A stretch of DNA of 64,000 bases from Tetrahymena thermophila SB210 (Eukaryota > Ciliophora > Oligohymenophorea > Hymenostomatida > Tetrahymenidae): NCBI RefSeq assembly GCF_000189635.1, contig NW_002476224.1, forward strand, positions 1-64,000, written 5' to 3'. A program made the position numbers and the translations under genes. Below are positions 50,501-63,511 of the stretch, piece after piece (the first letter of the stretch is position 1; each line of letters begins with the position of its first letter). Below the pieces are notes generated by a model that did not search any database, was not told the DNA's origin, and saw only the letters and a program-made list of their open reading frames with translations.

Positions 50501-52372
50501 ATGGATTAGTAAACTCATAATGAAGTTCCTTAAAAATTATTTGATAATGATTAAAATCAATACAATTTTAATAACATTTTAAAGCTAAACGATGTATTTA
50601 TAGAGAAACAAAATGAAGTTTAGCAAACTGATATCCACCTGAGTAAATAAAACTAAATCAATATCATAAAGGTAGATACATTGTAAGGAATTAATTCTCA
50701 GAAAGAATGCCAAACCTCTCATATCACAAAGCACCAACAGCAAAGCTCTAACCAAACAGAAAGATAGTAAAAGGAGTAAACAGATTAATTAGGAAACTTA
50801 AACAACCATTCTCTTGAGTAAAGTACAGCAATTAATACTTTTCGTTCAAGTCAAAATGTATACATTTAAAATTATGATACGGCAGGAATATGCGAATAAA
50901 ATTTCTGTTATTGCTTTACTCATACTGTAGACATAATTACTTTGCTATTGGCTTTTTTTGTTGGCCGCACTGCTCATCGCTAAATATTCTTTTGGAGAAT
51001 TATAATATCTATGGGCTTTGATATTGCACTTCCTATGCTATTTTTACATTACTGTAATTCACTGTAATGGTATTTTGTATTTGGTTAAATGTGCTTTTCT
51101 TTCTTATTCTTATTTTCTTCATTGCTTGCTATTTCTTAAGAAACTCCTAAATTAGCCAAATTCTCTCTTGCAATAAACGTTCCATTCGTTAGTCTATTTA
51201 AAATAATAATAAGATGTTCAAATAATCTATTTTGTAGGGAGGATTAAGTCAACACAGCCAACTATTTGTCTCATAGACCTATTGTTTCTCTTTACTTAGC
51301 TCATATTGCTAAGTCTGCAATTTTATCTTCAACATTTGTTTCATATGTAACTGTTATAAGCTTAACGATGAGTAGAATTGAGTCCTTTCATGACTCGAAA
51401 TTGGCAGTTTACATTATTTTTATAATATTGTATTCTTTAGATCTTCTTAGAAATGCCTACTAGGCAATAGTTGCTGAAAACAATCACAGACTAAAAGCAA
51501 ATGCGTACAAAGACATTTCGTATAAAAGGTCTTTTTCAAATGAGCTAGCTTAAGATGTGTCTATATAAAACTATGATAACTAAAATAAATATAAGCAAGA
51601 TATAAATCAACTTTTAGTAACTTAAAATATAAAGCAGTAAAAAAAAATTATTGATGAAAATGCAAAAACCAATAAAATATCTTCGTTGTATGTGAACAAC
51701 AATTAAAACTAATAAACTATTTTTAAAAATAATGGATAATTTTAAATATAAAATATAGAAAAGTAAAAAAGCCCAGATTAAAAAAAGGTTAATTAATGCA
51801 ATTATAGAGGATTAGTTGGGTATAAAATTAGTGAGTCAAATAATGATGTCGTGTTCTTCGATAAATCAAAAGATTTACCTGAAGATTAAATGCTTTAATC
51901 TTTGGAGATACACGAATAAGCCATAAATTAATAAAAATAGTAAACAGTTCAAGAAAAATCTGAAGTAAATTCTGAATATATCCAGCAGCAGTAATAAAAA
52001 GAGGAGCAAATTAAACATTAAATGAATGAATTATTAAAGTAGACATTAAATGATAATAAATTTAAATATAAAAATGAAAGTCTATAACAAATTGACTATA
52101 ATAAAGAAAATCAAAATTAATTTATTGGTTTGGAATCTATTTAGAAAGATTAATCTTTCACCTTTACAAATTAAAAAATGGAAAACCAGAATTTTGTAAA
52201 GCAAAAAGCATTTTTTTCAAAAACTCTAGATTGTAATCATCCTTCATTTCAAATCAAAGTGATAACCGAACCTGATTCACAAAGTTAAAGCCAATAAAAT
52301 AATTTAAGTAAATAGAATAAAATAAACTGCTATCGAAATGGTGCATAATCAAAATCTATAGACTTTCTTTGA
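50501..52372 (+). CDS. Unknown multi-pass membrane protein, 623 aa
   Basis: Intronless, 624 codons from ATG at 50501 to TGA. The first ~130 residues are polar, Gln/Asn-rich and likely cytosolic. A membrane region of roughly 190 residues follows (~135-320) with about five helices, including TVDIITLLLAFFVGR, SMGFDIALPMLFLHY, CFSFLFLFSSLLAI, LSSTFVSYVTVISL and LAVYIIFIILYSLDLL. The remaining ~300 residues are polar, Lys/Gln/Glu-rich with coiled-coil-like stretches. No channel filter, transporter signature or enzymatic motif is visible. I do not recognise the family. Codon use is like its neighbours, so no sign of recent transfer. Confidence 0.8.
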
Positions 52373-53113
52373 AAAATAGCTTAAAAGACTATATAAAGGA
52401 GTTAAGCTTATATTCAAACTTTAATAAATTCAATAAAAATAGCTAATTTATTTTTTAATTTTATTAGAAAAGATATAATATAAACTAATATATTACAAAT
52501 AAATTAATTTTACTAAAAAAATTCAATTAATATTAAATATTCAATCAAACCAAAATATTTCTACTACACAATAAATATAAAAAAAGTAATAATCAATTTG
52601 ATTATATTATTAGAATTCATATTTATAAGCTTATTTACATGTACTAAAACTTTACTTTTTAAATTGGTTTAAAACCAAACATACATAATCTATATGCTAC
52701 TTCTGCTAAAATTATTTTTTCGTAAATGTCTACATTTTCGTATATTTCTATTTCTTGAAATAATTTTTGATCAAATATTTTTAACTTTTTTTAATGCTTT
52801 TTTGAGTTTGTAATAACTGAAATATTTTATTAGTAGATGAATTAAACAAAAGTGTTTCGATGAAATGAAATAGAATAAAAAAATAATTATATATTAAATT
52901 AAAATAATATCAATATGGCTGATAAATGAAAACTGACTGGTTGGTTGGCTAGTTCTGAAAACAAACACCATTATGTTTTTAAAGCTCTACAATAAAAATC
53001 AATAAGAGGGAAAAATAATTTAACATCATTAATTTAGATAATAAATAGTAATTATAAATCTTTCATATAGTTTAAATATAGGAAAAAATAATTCATTATT
53101 TATAAGACATAAT
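52373..53113. other. Intergenic spacer with a TGGT-type repeat
   Basis: AT-rich spacer between two plus-strand genes. A short ACTGACTGGTTGGTTGGCTAG tract at about 52932-52952 is the only distinctive element. Confidence 0.5.
52932..52952. repeat. Short GGTT/GACT-type tetranucleotide tract
   Basis: A GC-richer tract built from ACTG and GGTT units, 160 nt upstream of the next start codon. A similar tract lies at 59814-59836 upstream of the calpain gene. Confidence 0.5.
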
Positions 53114-55972
53114 ATGCATTAAAACAATCCTGGGAATAGATATTTTAGTTAGAATCAATTTAACTAATAGAACTCATTCAACTAATAAGCTGCTTTAAAC
53201 TTATTGCAGTAGACTGGAGGATTAGGAGGAAGCGGATTTAATTTATTGTAAAATGCATAAAATCAAACTGCAGGATTTCCGATATCTAGTTTAAGCTCAT
53301 AGACATATCCTTCTCAATTCGGAATTAATTAGCAAGCTAATAGTGCATCTTAGATTAATAATCTTCAAGGGAATTAAATAATACCAGGAGCTTCTAATTT
53401 CTAGTAATACAGATTGAATTATTTGAAAAGTTTAAGGATAATAGTTTCATTGAATTTGTTTGTTTGGCATAAAAATATCATAATTAATCACTTATCCATT
53501 TAAATATAAATGCATTAGAAGGGAAATTGATTGATAGAAGAAAACTAAATTATAAACAAATAATATTAAATAGATTTGAAACAAAGATATATTTTTGTTA
53601 TTTTATTTTTAAACAATTGAATTATGTAGATGATAATAAAAACATTCTATTAAATCAATAGACTATTGTCCATTTTCTTATGACTAATAATCACACATTA
53701 AATTGTGTCTAATTATGCTTTTGTTGATTTTTCCTCGCTAATAAAAAAATTTAAATAATTTAAATAGAATATCTAGAAATTTGAGGGTTTTACCTCCGGC
53801 TCCAGGTTCAGTATAAAGTGCATAAAATAGCTTTAACTTGATTAAAAATTAACCTCAAAATATACAAAAGAGAAGAAATGAAATCGAGATTCAAACTTCT
53901 CTTGAAAACCAGCCATTAATCTAAAAAAAGATCAAAACTGATAATTTATCTCTCACTCTACAAGGTAACAAATTTTATAATAAATTAAAAAAAAACATTG
54001 ATTAACAGAGCTTTAAAAATAATTTAAAATAGTTATAAATATTTAATTTAAAATTTATGAATATATTAACTAAAAATTATTGCTTTTTGTATGATGATTG
54101 TTTCTATTAATCAAAATTATTCAATATTTATTTTTTAATTTTAAATAGAAGTAATGCAAATAGAGCCAGAAAATAAATAGCCAATTAATCAGAAGGTTTA
54201 TGACATATCTAAATATGAAATTTCTAAAGAAGTAGATGAAAAAGTACAAGCTTATTATATATAATCTATATATCAATTTATTAATCATTTTTATTAAATT
54301 TAATTAAAAGATTTAAAATACAAAAAAATTACTAGAGAACATTCCAAAGATAAAACCAAACTTTATCTCACTATAATGCTGTGAATCAGCAAAGCTCTAA
54401 GTAGACTTATTTCGTATTAAATATATTTTCTAATTTTTGATTGCATAGCAAAATCTATATATTCATTCATCTCACGTTCTAAATTACATACTTATGCTTT
54501 TTTTAATTTTATTAAATATTAATTTTTTAATTTTTATTTAAAAGCACAAAAGTTCTTTAATCCGGAATTTAAAAACGAGTTAAAAAAAGATATCTTTGAA
54601 GACCCTTCATGTTTTAGTAAATTTTAAAACAAAATTAGTAGATAGAATAATATTAATTTTTATTATAGAAGAGGCACCATAGAGCAAAAGCTTGAAAAAA
54701 GTATATTGCTTAGTTGAAGATTTATCTAAACTGATGAATGTGCTAAAAATTGATAAAGAAAATGAAATAAAGATGAGTGAGAAAAGCTCTTATTAGAGAT
54801 TGAATTCCAAGGAGTCAAGAAAAAAAGACGATGGTGATAATAATAATAAAAAAATAATTAAAAAATAAGGCCCTGGTAGAAGAAAAAAAAGAATCGAAGA
54901 CAGTGAATAAGAAAGTGAATAATAAAATATGGAAGAAGAAAATAATGATGATTATTATCATTAATCTAAAGAAGATAGTGAAAACTACTCTTTATCTTAG
55001 CCATAAAGTGCTACTTAGAAAAAAAAGAATCAACAAAAGAGGATTTTAAGAAAAAAGAGAAATAATAGCAAAAAGGTCTAAGATAATGATGATTCTGATT
55101 TTATAAAAAGTGATGATTCAGAATCTTAATCTGAAGAAGATTAAGAAGATTAAAGCTCTGAGTAAAGTGAAAATTCAGATTAGGAAAATAGTTTACCCTA
55201 AAAGACTAAAAGAAGAATTCTAAGAAGAAAAAAGTCTGTAGTAAATGATGATTCTGAATAGGAAGATTAAGAAGAAGGTTCTTTTAATAAAAATGGCTAG
55301 GATGATAGTGGAGAGAAATAAAAAAATAAAAGAGGAAGAAGATTACTTTAAAAAAATAAACTAACCAAAGTAGGTAAAAACAAAAATACTGTTGAAAGTG
55401 ATGAAGAATAAGAATTTAATAATCCAATTAAAAAAGAAAAAAATAATGAGGATTCATCTGAAAATGATGGAATAAAGATAGCTAGAAAATAACCCAAAGC
55501 TAAATTGTAAATAGACGATGATGAAGAAAAAGAAGAATAAAATTCTCAATCAAATTAAAAGTAAACTCCTTAACTCAATGCTAAAATAGCATCTATTTAG
55601 AAATAAGAAGTAAAAGTCGAAAATGAAACAAAAATAGAAGTGGAAGAAGAATAAAGCTAACCTCTAGATTAATAAATAAAACTAGAAAATGATATTAAAA
55701 TTGAAGAGAAAGTGGAATCATCTGCCAATTCATAAATAAATAGCTAATAGCAGTAAACCCTTATAAATATAGAAAATAAACTTTAAAAAATTAAAGAAAA
55801 AGATATACTACTAGCATCTAAAGCTAATGAGATTGAAAAAAAATAAAAATATCTATTTGATTAGCAGCAGAAAATTTTATAGCTAAAGATGTAATATAAT
55901 ACAGCAATCCTAGAATAAAAGCATGCTGCTATCAATTTAGAAATTGTTAATAAACACACTTCTATATCGTGA
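53114..55972 (+). CDS. Probable nuclear acidic/basic low-complexity protein, 6 exons, 686 aa
   Basis: Exons 53114-53403, 53768-53964, 54149-54243, 54311-54413, 54545-54616 and 54669-55972 keep phase and end in TGA. Intron 1 could instead end at 53776. The N-terminus (~1-97) is Gln/Asn/Gly/Ser-rich. A middle region of ~155 residues spread over five small exons is more ordered: RVLPPAPGSVQSAQNSF, KYEISKEVDEK, KLLENIPKIKPNFISL, FFNPEFKNELKKDIFEDPS and VYCLVEDLSKLMNVL. From about residue 275 the protein alternates basic clusters (GPGRRKKR, KRRILRRKK, KRGRRLLQK) with acidic Ser/Asp/Glu runs, and ends in a ~70-residue coiled coil. That pattern fits a chromatin or nucleolar protein, by analogy only. 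No named domain is recognised. Confidence 0.78.
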
Positions 55973-56821
55973 TTTAAAACTACAAAAAATACAAATTTAT
56001 TTTTAATAATTTATCAATAAAATAACACAAATTTCTTGACTGCAAATTAAATTAAATTTTTAGCTAAAATATTAAATTCACCTAAAAATCCCTAAATACT
56101 TTCTTAAGTTTTGGTACTTTATATTTTTCAAGTTTTAATTTTTAAATTTTATATTCAGAAAAATATAATTTTTAATAAATTGTTTGTTAAAGAATAAATC
56201 AAAATGTTTCAAATTTCAAGTAAAACACAAAATAATCATAAAAATTAGCATTTTTTAATTAATTAATAAATTATTTGTAAAAAAATTTTTGTTTTTATTT
56301 AAAAGCATAATTTTATAATAAGCCTTAATTAATTAGGATCTTTTTTTATCTATGCCATAATAAATTAAATTTAAAGTTGCTTTTAAATTTTAAATATTTT
56401 GGAAATAAATCTACTTTGATATTTTTATTTTTAGATTTTATTGGATGGAGTTTTTGCTTATCTTTTAGTTTATCAATCAAAAAATTTAAAAAAATTAAAA
56501 AATGTCCTTTTGTGTGTATATTCTTTTTTATCTTTATTTATGAATAATTAATGTTAGAAATAATTAAAATTTTGTCAATAACTTTACAACATTCATAATG
56601 AAAATAAAAGATATTGTTTTAAAAATTAAAAATAAAAGTTTCTTTTCATTTTAGAATAGATATTTAAAAAATTAATTTTATTAAAATAAAACTAAAAGTT
56701 AATAAAAAATATGATTTTTAGAATGATCAAAAAAAATTACAAAACAGATAATAAAAAGAATAATAGATATTTAATTCTTATTTCAAACTTTTTATTTAAT
56801 TTAAAATTGTGAAAAAGTTTC
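55973..56821. other. Convergent intergenic spacer
   Basis: AT-rich spacer between two convergent 3' ends; nothing seen. Confidence 0.5.
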
Positions 56822-59041
56822 TCAAATTTTTTATTTTTTTTAAATTATTGATGAAATTATTCTTAAATCTACTTAACTTAATTGTTAGTCTTCATCCTTT
56901 AATTTTTTAAAGAATTTTTCTATATACTTTGCTTACAGATATTCGGATTACATTATTAAATACTACTTTTCAAAATGATTTAATTTTCCTTTTGTTTCTA
57001 TAAAATAAATATGTTGTTAAAAACAGAAAATTTATGATTAATTCAAAAACAAATTACTTTAATAATTTGATTCTACTTCCTTTTTTCTTAAATCAATATC
57101 GAAGAAATTTTCTGTAAGACTTACAAGTTGTATGGCAGCTAACTGATCTTTAGTAAGAAGAATGGATAAAGCTTTTTTCAAAAATAGGTTATCTTTATAA
57201 AATTGAAAAATATCTAGATTCGTATTCACCTCCTGCTTTATCTTATTTATTAATAATTAATTTACTCCTTCACAGTACTTAAATTTCTTAGACTTAAAGC
57301 ACCTTTAATTTTAAAGGATGTATAAATAAAGTTAATTTCAAAAAATTAAAAGTTACTTGAACTTGAATATTAGATTTTATATTTATCTTTGAACAGAATT
57401 ACCATATTTTGTTTTGATTTTAAAAGCAACTTCATTTTTCAAATTACTTTAATTTAGAGACTTGATTAATTCTTCTTTTACTTATATGCTATTTATTTAG
57501 TCACTTTTTATTTGACTTATTTCTGATTTTTATAATGAACTTTTGTTAATTACAGAAGGTTAAAATTTAGTAAAATTCTGTAATTGGATTTATGATTAAA
57601 TTAAAGGAGATTCAGTTAATAAATGGATTTGTTTGTTTTGATGACCTTTAATTTAATTTTATAAGCTACCAATTCGTTATTACCTATTTTATTTAGTTTA
57701 AAACTATCTTTGTTCTTCATGGGTTATAACTTCATCTACATGTTAGTTATTATTCGATTATTTATTACTAAGTTGTAATAAAAAGTTAGAATATTCTTGT
57801 GCTTGATTTATAGCTTGAGATTTTTCAACAGATTCTCTTGATTTCGTAAGAAAGTCAGGGATTGCTACTTCTTCTACTTAATTTTTTTCCTGTGTATCTT
57901 AATCAAAATTTTCTGTACAAAAATCAACTTTAAGAAGATTTTCATCCTTTTAATCTATCAAATTGGTTTGCTTGATTAATTTTTAATATGTGTCTTGGAA
58001 AATAGTTGTTATAGCAACCATAAAAAAATCTTATTAAATGAGGTTCTAAGAACAATATCTACCTATTACTTTTGATATCATAAATATTGCAGCAACACTG
58101 TTTACAAGAGCTAAAATTTCAGTTATTGTTGGATACTAAATTTAAAATTATTGCACAACTTCGTCCATATACAAGGAAACGCATGCATAAGGTCCTAGAC
58201 CTGTTTGTAAAGAAAGTTATCTATCAAAGGCTTAAGTATATTGATCGTATTAAATTGGAGAAGAATAAGTTTCTTTGGTCTAATATAATAAACCTTTAGA
58301 AACTTCGGTTTCTTATTTTTATGTGTGTATACTATTCAAAAAATATTAGTTTGAAATTACATAATTATAGATTCTTCTATAGTTTGTCTGGATTTACTTA
58401 GAGGTTGTGTTGTACTACTATACTTTAAGCTTCATGTAAAAATTAGCTGCGAAACCATTTATAACTGCATCTATATCTTATTAAGAAGCACAGTTATTTG
58501 GCTTAGTAGTTTTTATATAGTCTATATCATTGCATCCGTACAAATTTATATTGATTTCAGAACCTATATTATTATTAACGTCAAGAACTAATGTATAATT
58601 TTTTATTTTAGAATAATCAACACAAAGTAAACCTTCAAGTTATGGATCAGTGCAATTATTGATGTCAAGATAAATGAACTAATAATCATTAGTAACTGGA
58701 TCTGCATATTAAAAGTAAGCGATGTAGACTAAATAAGTTAAATTTTATGATTATTAATATTAATCAATTGTAAAAGTTTAATTGTAGTTAAAAGCAAAAC
58801 CAAAAAGGTCTTAGCTCAGAGGTATTTCTATCCTATCATTCACAATAAAACTTTGAGATCGGAATTTAGGATCCATTAAATTATTTACATAGAGATCAAG
58901 TAAATAGCCAAAATATGATAGCACAAAGATGATAGAAATAATAGAAAGTATCATACCTTAAATTGTACCCCTTCTATATTAATTTGCTCCTAAATTAAAG
59001 AAAAATTCTGAAGAAAATAAATCTAATTACAAAATTTTCAT
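56822..59041 (-). CDS. Ciliate two-TM protein, second member, 3 exons, 701 aa
   Basis: Exons 59041-57357, 57302-57058 and 56997-56822 are in phase; introns are 54 and 60 nt, and because the second is a multiple of three it could be retained. Layout matches the gene at 38828-43992: a short start (QLDLFSSEFFFNLGANQYRR), helix GMILSIISIIFVLSYFGYL (~30-50), an extracellular-type region of ~270 residues with Cys residues (NNCTDPQLEGLLCVD, YGCNDIDY, NCASQQD), and a second helix after the conserved TITEILALVNSVAAIFMI (~325-345), followed directly by IGRYCSQNLIQQDFF and a helical tail. The tail to residue 701 is Gln/Lys/Glu-rich. An ATG at 58021 lies inside this frame and is not a separate gene start. 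Probably a plasma-membrane or ciliary protein; function unknown. Confidence 0.85.
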
Positions 59042-60048
59042 TTATAAAATGTAATAATCTGTAAAATTTTTATTAATCTTTTAATTGTTAGTTTGGTTTT
59101 GGTTTTAGCTTTAGTAATTTTTTTGTTTTTTATTTAATTCAAAAATAATTATTATTAACAAATTATCTGGTAGAACTTATAATTCAAAAGCATATTAAAT
59201 GGTAGGCAAATTGATATTTTTTTATTAAAAATTTGTATAGAGATTATGTTTATTTTATCAATTTAATTCGAGATTTAGATGATAAAATAAAATAAATTAA
59301 AATTTTTACTCCACACAAATAAAAAAACAAAAATTTTATTGATATTAATTCAAATAATTAATTAATTTTTTATAATCATTTTACTTTCTACCTATTCATT
59401 AATTTTCCTAACTTTTCTTAATAAATAATTTTATTCCTTCAATTAATTTTAATAAAAAACAAAATTTATATAAATTATTTTAATATCATGGGGTTAATTC
59501 CCCTAGATTACAAAAGTTTCTTAAAAAAATAGAAATAAAAATTTAAAATATTTTAATGCTTTTCAACACAGAAGTGTTAATCAAATAAAAATAATATATT
59601 TAAAATACTCAATTAAAAGTATTAAATATAAAAAAAATAATGAGAAATAAAAAATTTAAATTGATCTTTACAATTGAAAAATACTGATTGATATATTATT
59701 TAGATAGAATTTGTATTTTTTTATAATTATCAAAATATAATCAAATAAAATTATTGATATCTTTAAATCTCCTTTTTATAAAAATTTTTAAAACTTAACA
59801 TGCAGGCTAGCTAAACAGACAGGCAGACAGACTGACTTACAAACATAACAACTTTTTAATTAAGATTTTTCAGTTTTTTTTAATTAATTGTTTTGAAATT
59901 GGGGTAATTCTAAATACTTTTGTTAGTATATTGGTTATAAAGAAGAGTGCAATTTAAAATAAATATTTAATATTTATAAATTAATACCCAAGATTATTAT
60001 TTTCAATTTTCTTTATTTAGATTAAATAATTATTCAAGTTTAATTGAA
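59042..60048. other. Divergent intergenic spacer with a CAGA-type repeat
   Basis: 1 kb between divergent genes. AT-rich apart from a GC-richer CAGA/GACT tract at 59814-59836. Confidence 0.5.
59814..59836. repeat. CAGA/GACT tetranucleotide tract
   Basis: Imperfect tandem CAGA and GACT units directly after a GGCTAGC palindrome, about 210 nt upstream of the calpain start. The tract at 52932-52952 shares ACTGACT and GGCTAG words. Confidence 0.55.
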
Positions 60049-63000
60049 ATGGAGGATTTCAACAAAGTAAAAAATCCTATGGATGATGATGATGAAGAGA
60101 ATCAATAGTAATAAAAGAGTTAATAGCCAAGATAAGCAGTCTCAGTTATGAATCCTAAAAATAGTTAGCAGTAGTAGCCAAAAAAATAATAGAGCGAAAT
60201 CAAAAAAAAGACAGTAGCATTAAATCCAATTATTTAATAATCTAATATTGTTGAAACATTTAATAATGAATTTGGCAAAAACACACTTCAGTTTGATCAT
60301 ATTATTGAAGAGTGTGAACATTTATTATTTGGAAATTGCTGGGAAGATCCTGAATTCCCTGCTAACAAATAGTCTTTATCTCTTTACTTTGAAAAATTGC
60401 CAAGATAAACATAGGAAGCTTGGCAGTAAATAGTTTGGAAAAGGCCAAATGAATTTTTAAATGAAGAAAATATTAAGCTCTTTGATGTTATAGAACCAGA
60501 TGATATTAAATAAGGTTTGCTTGGAGGTAAATTATTTTGTTTTTTTATAGATTAAGTATTTTTCTTTTTTTTAAACTTCTAGATTGCTACTTTTTATGCG
60601 CATTGAGTGCTCTTGCAGAATAAGATTGTTTAATCGAAAGATTGTTTCACACAAAAGAAAAGCAAAAATATGGAGTATATAGCGTCTGGCTGAATATAAA
60701 TGGAGAATGGATAAATATCAACATTGATGATAGAATTCCTTTTAAGAGAGATGTAAAAAATATTTAAATTTAAAATACTTAAAAAGAAAATATATAAAAG
60801 AAACCGGCCTTTAGTAGAGGATAAGGAGATGAATTGTGGGTTTTATTGTTGGAAAAGGCTTATGCTAAAGCTTATGGGTCTTACGAAATTATTGAAGGTG
60901 GTAATCCAGCACATGCATTAAGAGATTTAACAGGAGCCCCTTGTGAAAATGTTGATAATTTAACAGCGGATGAATTTTGGAAGTATTTAGAATAAAATGA
61001 TAATTAGCAAAATGTACTTACTTGCTATACAAAGTCTACAAATGTTAGGGAAGAAGAAAATGAATTAGGTATTCTTTCAGGACACGCTTATTCTATTTTA
61101 GATCACCAGAGTGTTAGAGGAGACGATAATTAGTTTCATAAAATTCTAAAAATAAGAAATCCGTGGGGGTAAGAAGCAAGCATATTTTTAAATTTAAAAA
61201 AATAAATTTTATTATTTATAATAAATCAATTAGTATGAAAGAGTGGACAGGTGATTGGAGTGATAACAGTGATAAATGGAACCCAGTTTTGAGGTAAAGG
61301 TTAAATGTTGAGAGTAAAAATGATGGTACTTTTTGGATGTCAATTTATGACTTTGCAAAATATTTCGAAGGTATTTTTTTATTTGGTTTTTAATATAAAA
61401 AGGAAGTAGCTTATTAAAAAATATTAAAAAATGTAAGGAATTGGAAATTGTAAGGTTAGACCTGACTATTCATATAATTCTATAAAGCTTGATTTCACAA
61501 AAGATAAAATAAAAGTTGTGCAATTTAAAGTCAAAGAGGCTACTCATGGCTTCATCTCAATAAACTAGTTTGATGAAAGAATGTTTTATCATAGTAACAA
61601 GGAGTACCAATATTCAAACTGTAGAATGTTCATTTTAAAGAAGAATTAAAAAAAGGAATTTGAGTATGTAGGTGCATTATATGGTATAGATAGAAATCTC
61701 TATATTGAATAGAAATTCCTACCAGGTGAGTACATTGTTGTAGCATAAATCTTCTGGAAATAAGATATCATTAGAGAGTGTTCAATTAGTAATATAAAAA
61801 TAAAATAAATCTTAAAAGTTTACTAAACTAATAATAATTAGGTTCTTATTCGCATAAGCCAATATCATTTGAGTATTTAGAAGGTGTTAATCCTGTTGAA
61901 ATGTTGAAAATAGCTTTTAAATGTGTTTCAATAGAAACTGCTGAAAAAATAGACCCTTAAACTGGTAAAGAGCTTTAAAAAATAATGTCTTATGTTAAAC
62001 CAGATAGGAATTGGAATTTCCCTCTCCTTACAAAAAGATATGGATTTTAGTATGGATCATTTTACATGTATTATAAAAATGGAGAAATGCAATAGATTTT
62101 AAATGAAGAGTTGAATTTTAAAATGGAAGGATATATCCCACTCGAACCCTACTACAGTATATACTTTCTTTATCCTTTTCGTTTTACCAAATATTTTTCG
62201 TTTGTTCGTTATTAGGTGAAGATGAATTCTAACAAGGCAAATATAATGGGCTTTATGAAAAGAAAATTGAGATTACCATTCCAGGCGATAGAGAAGCTGT
62301 TATTTTGTTTGATAGCTGTGGTTCTAAGTTTACATATAATTTCAGCACTAGGCCATAAGTACACAATATTCACACAGATGAGGGTAAAAGGCTTATCAGA
62401 GAAAGTATACAAACCTAGCATTAATTGCTTAAGGTATATTTATTAACTTAATACCTGCAAATAAAATGTTAAATAAATGTATTTTATATGAATAAAAAAT
62501 TAAATAGGAAGAATCAGATAAGTTTGTAGCTAAAAAAAATGTAAGTTCTTTTGGGAGATCATAAATTATTGGGCAAGTAGGTAACCCAGATTCAAGAAGG
62601 CCAAGTTTTGTAGATTTGTCTGGAATAAGAATGAAATCAGATAATAAACTAAAATCAGTTGTTCAACCTGAATAATTAAATCAAAATGAAAACACTGATA
62701 TTCCAGAAATAGAAGAAGAATGTCTAGAATTCTTTGATGATTTATTAGGAAAAAGAAGTAATTATTTTTCTAAGTTTATGATTGTAAGATTTTTATAAAA
62801 TTAATAGTAACTAATTGGGGTTTATTTATTAACTGGATAACATTCCTTATGTTTCCTATATTTTTGCTCTAGTCCTTTTCAAAGAATACCTATTTAGATG
62901 TAAATTAATATAAAGAGGATTTATTTAATTTCTATTTCATTTATTCATTAGATGATGATTGCTATGAGCATAATTAATTTGGTGAATGCTGAGAAACTAA

Positions 63001-63511
63001 CACATTAACTATTGAGATTAATTATTTTAGCCTTATATTTTTCATTAATTGTCGATATAATATTCATCTTACAAGATCATGAAAATAATCATTTGCTCAC
63101 TGGTCAAAGTCTATACACAGGAATGTATAAATTCAGTATATTCTTTGTTTATATAGGCATACTTTATAAAATATTTGCTAGCTTTTCTTATCTTCATGTT
63201 TATAAAAATTTCTTAGCAGTTATTCCCTACATTTAACAAGGATTCAGAGTAAAATAATTAATTACTTTTTTTTAAATATGAAAATTATTTTATTTTATCA
63301 TTTTTAATTATTATAGAAAATAAGGTATTTCCTAAGAGATTTATAATTAGATAAGGAAACAATAGCTCGTCTTTAATAATAATATCAGTAGAGAGGCTAA
63401 TAGTAATCTCCAGAATATTAATATTAGAAAATGTAGACATTTGGTGAAAGTTAGAATAAAATTTAACAAATTAATAGCCACGAAAATATTACATTACAAG
63501 TTCATCATTGA
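60049..63511 (+). CDS. Calpain-family cysteine protease with C-terminal membrane region, 11 exons, 957 aa
   Basis: Exons 60049-60526, 60583-60752, 60801-61168, 61234-61370, 61438-61788, 61842-62156, 62216-62433, 62508-62757, 62808-62981, 63031-63248 and 63317-63511 all keep phase and end in TGA. After a polar Gln-rich start (~1-80), the calpain core has the active-site motif KQGLLGDCYFL with Cys161, GHAYSIL with His311 and KIRNPWG with Asn336: an intact triad. C2-like/calpain-III regions follow ([21 protein letters not shown]). From about residue 763 the model continues into membrane helices ([51 protein letters not shown]) and a Gln-rich tail. Calpains are Ca2+-dependent proteases; no EF-hand domain is visible. 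The join between protease and membrane parts rests on intron 62758-62807 and should be treated as likely, not proven. Confidence 0.88.

Noticed and set aside
56822-58021. Separate gene starting at the ATG at 58021
   Set aside because: The frame continues upstream without interruption into the membrane helix and ectodomain of the two-TM protein, so that ATG is an internal Met.
58087-58299. Plus-strand frame of 70 codons
   Set aside because: Antisense to exon 1 of the second two-TM protein, whose frame is continuous from 59041 to 57357 and matches the family layout.
63012-63236. Separate small membrane-protein gene after the calpain
   Set aside because: It has no ATG of its own in a good context, and its frame joins the preceding and following exons by phase-matched GT..AG introns, so it is treated as calpain exons; kept as a caveat in the findings.
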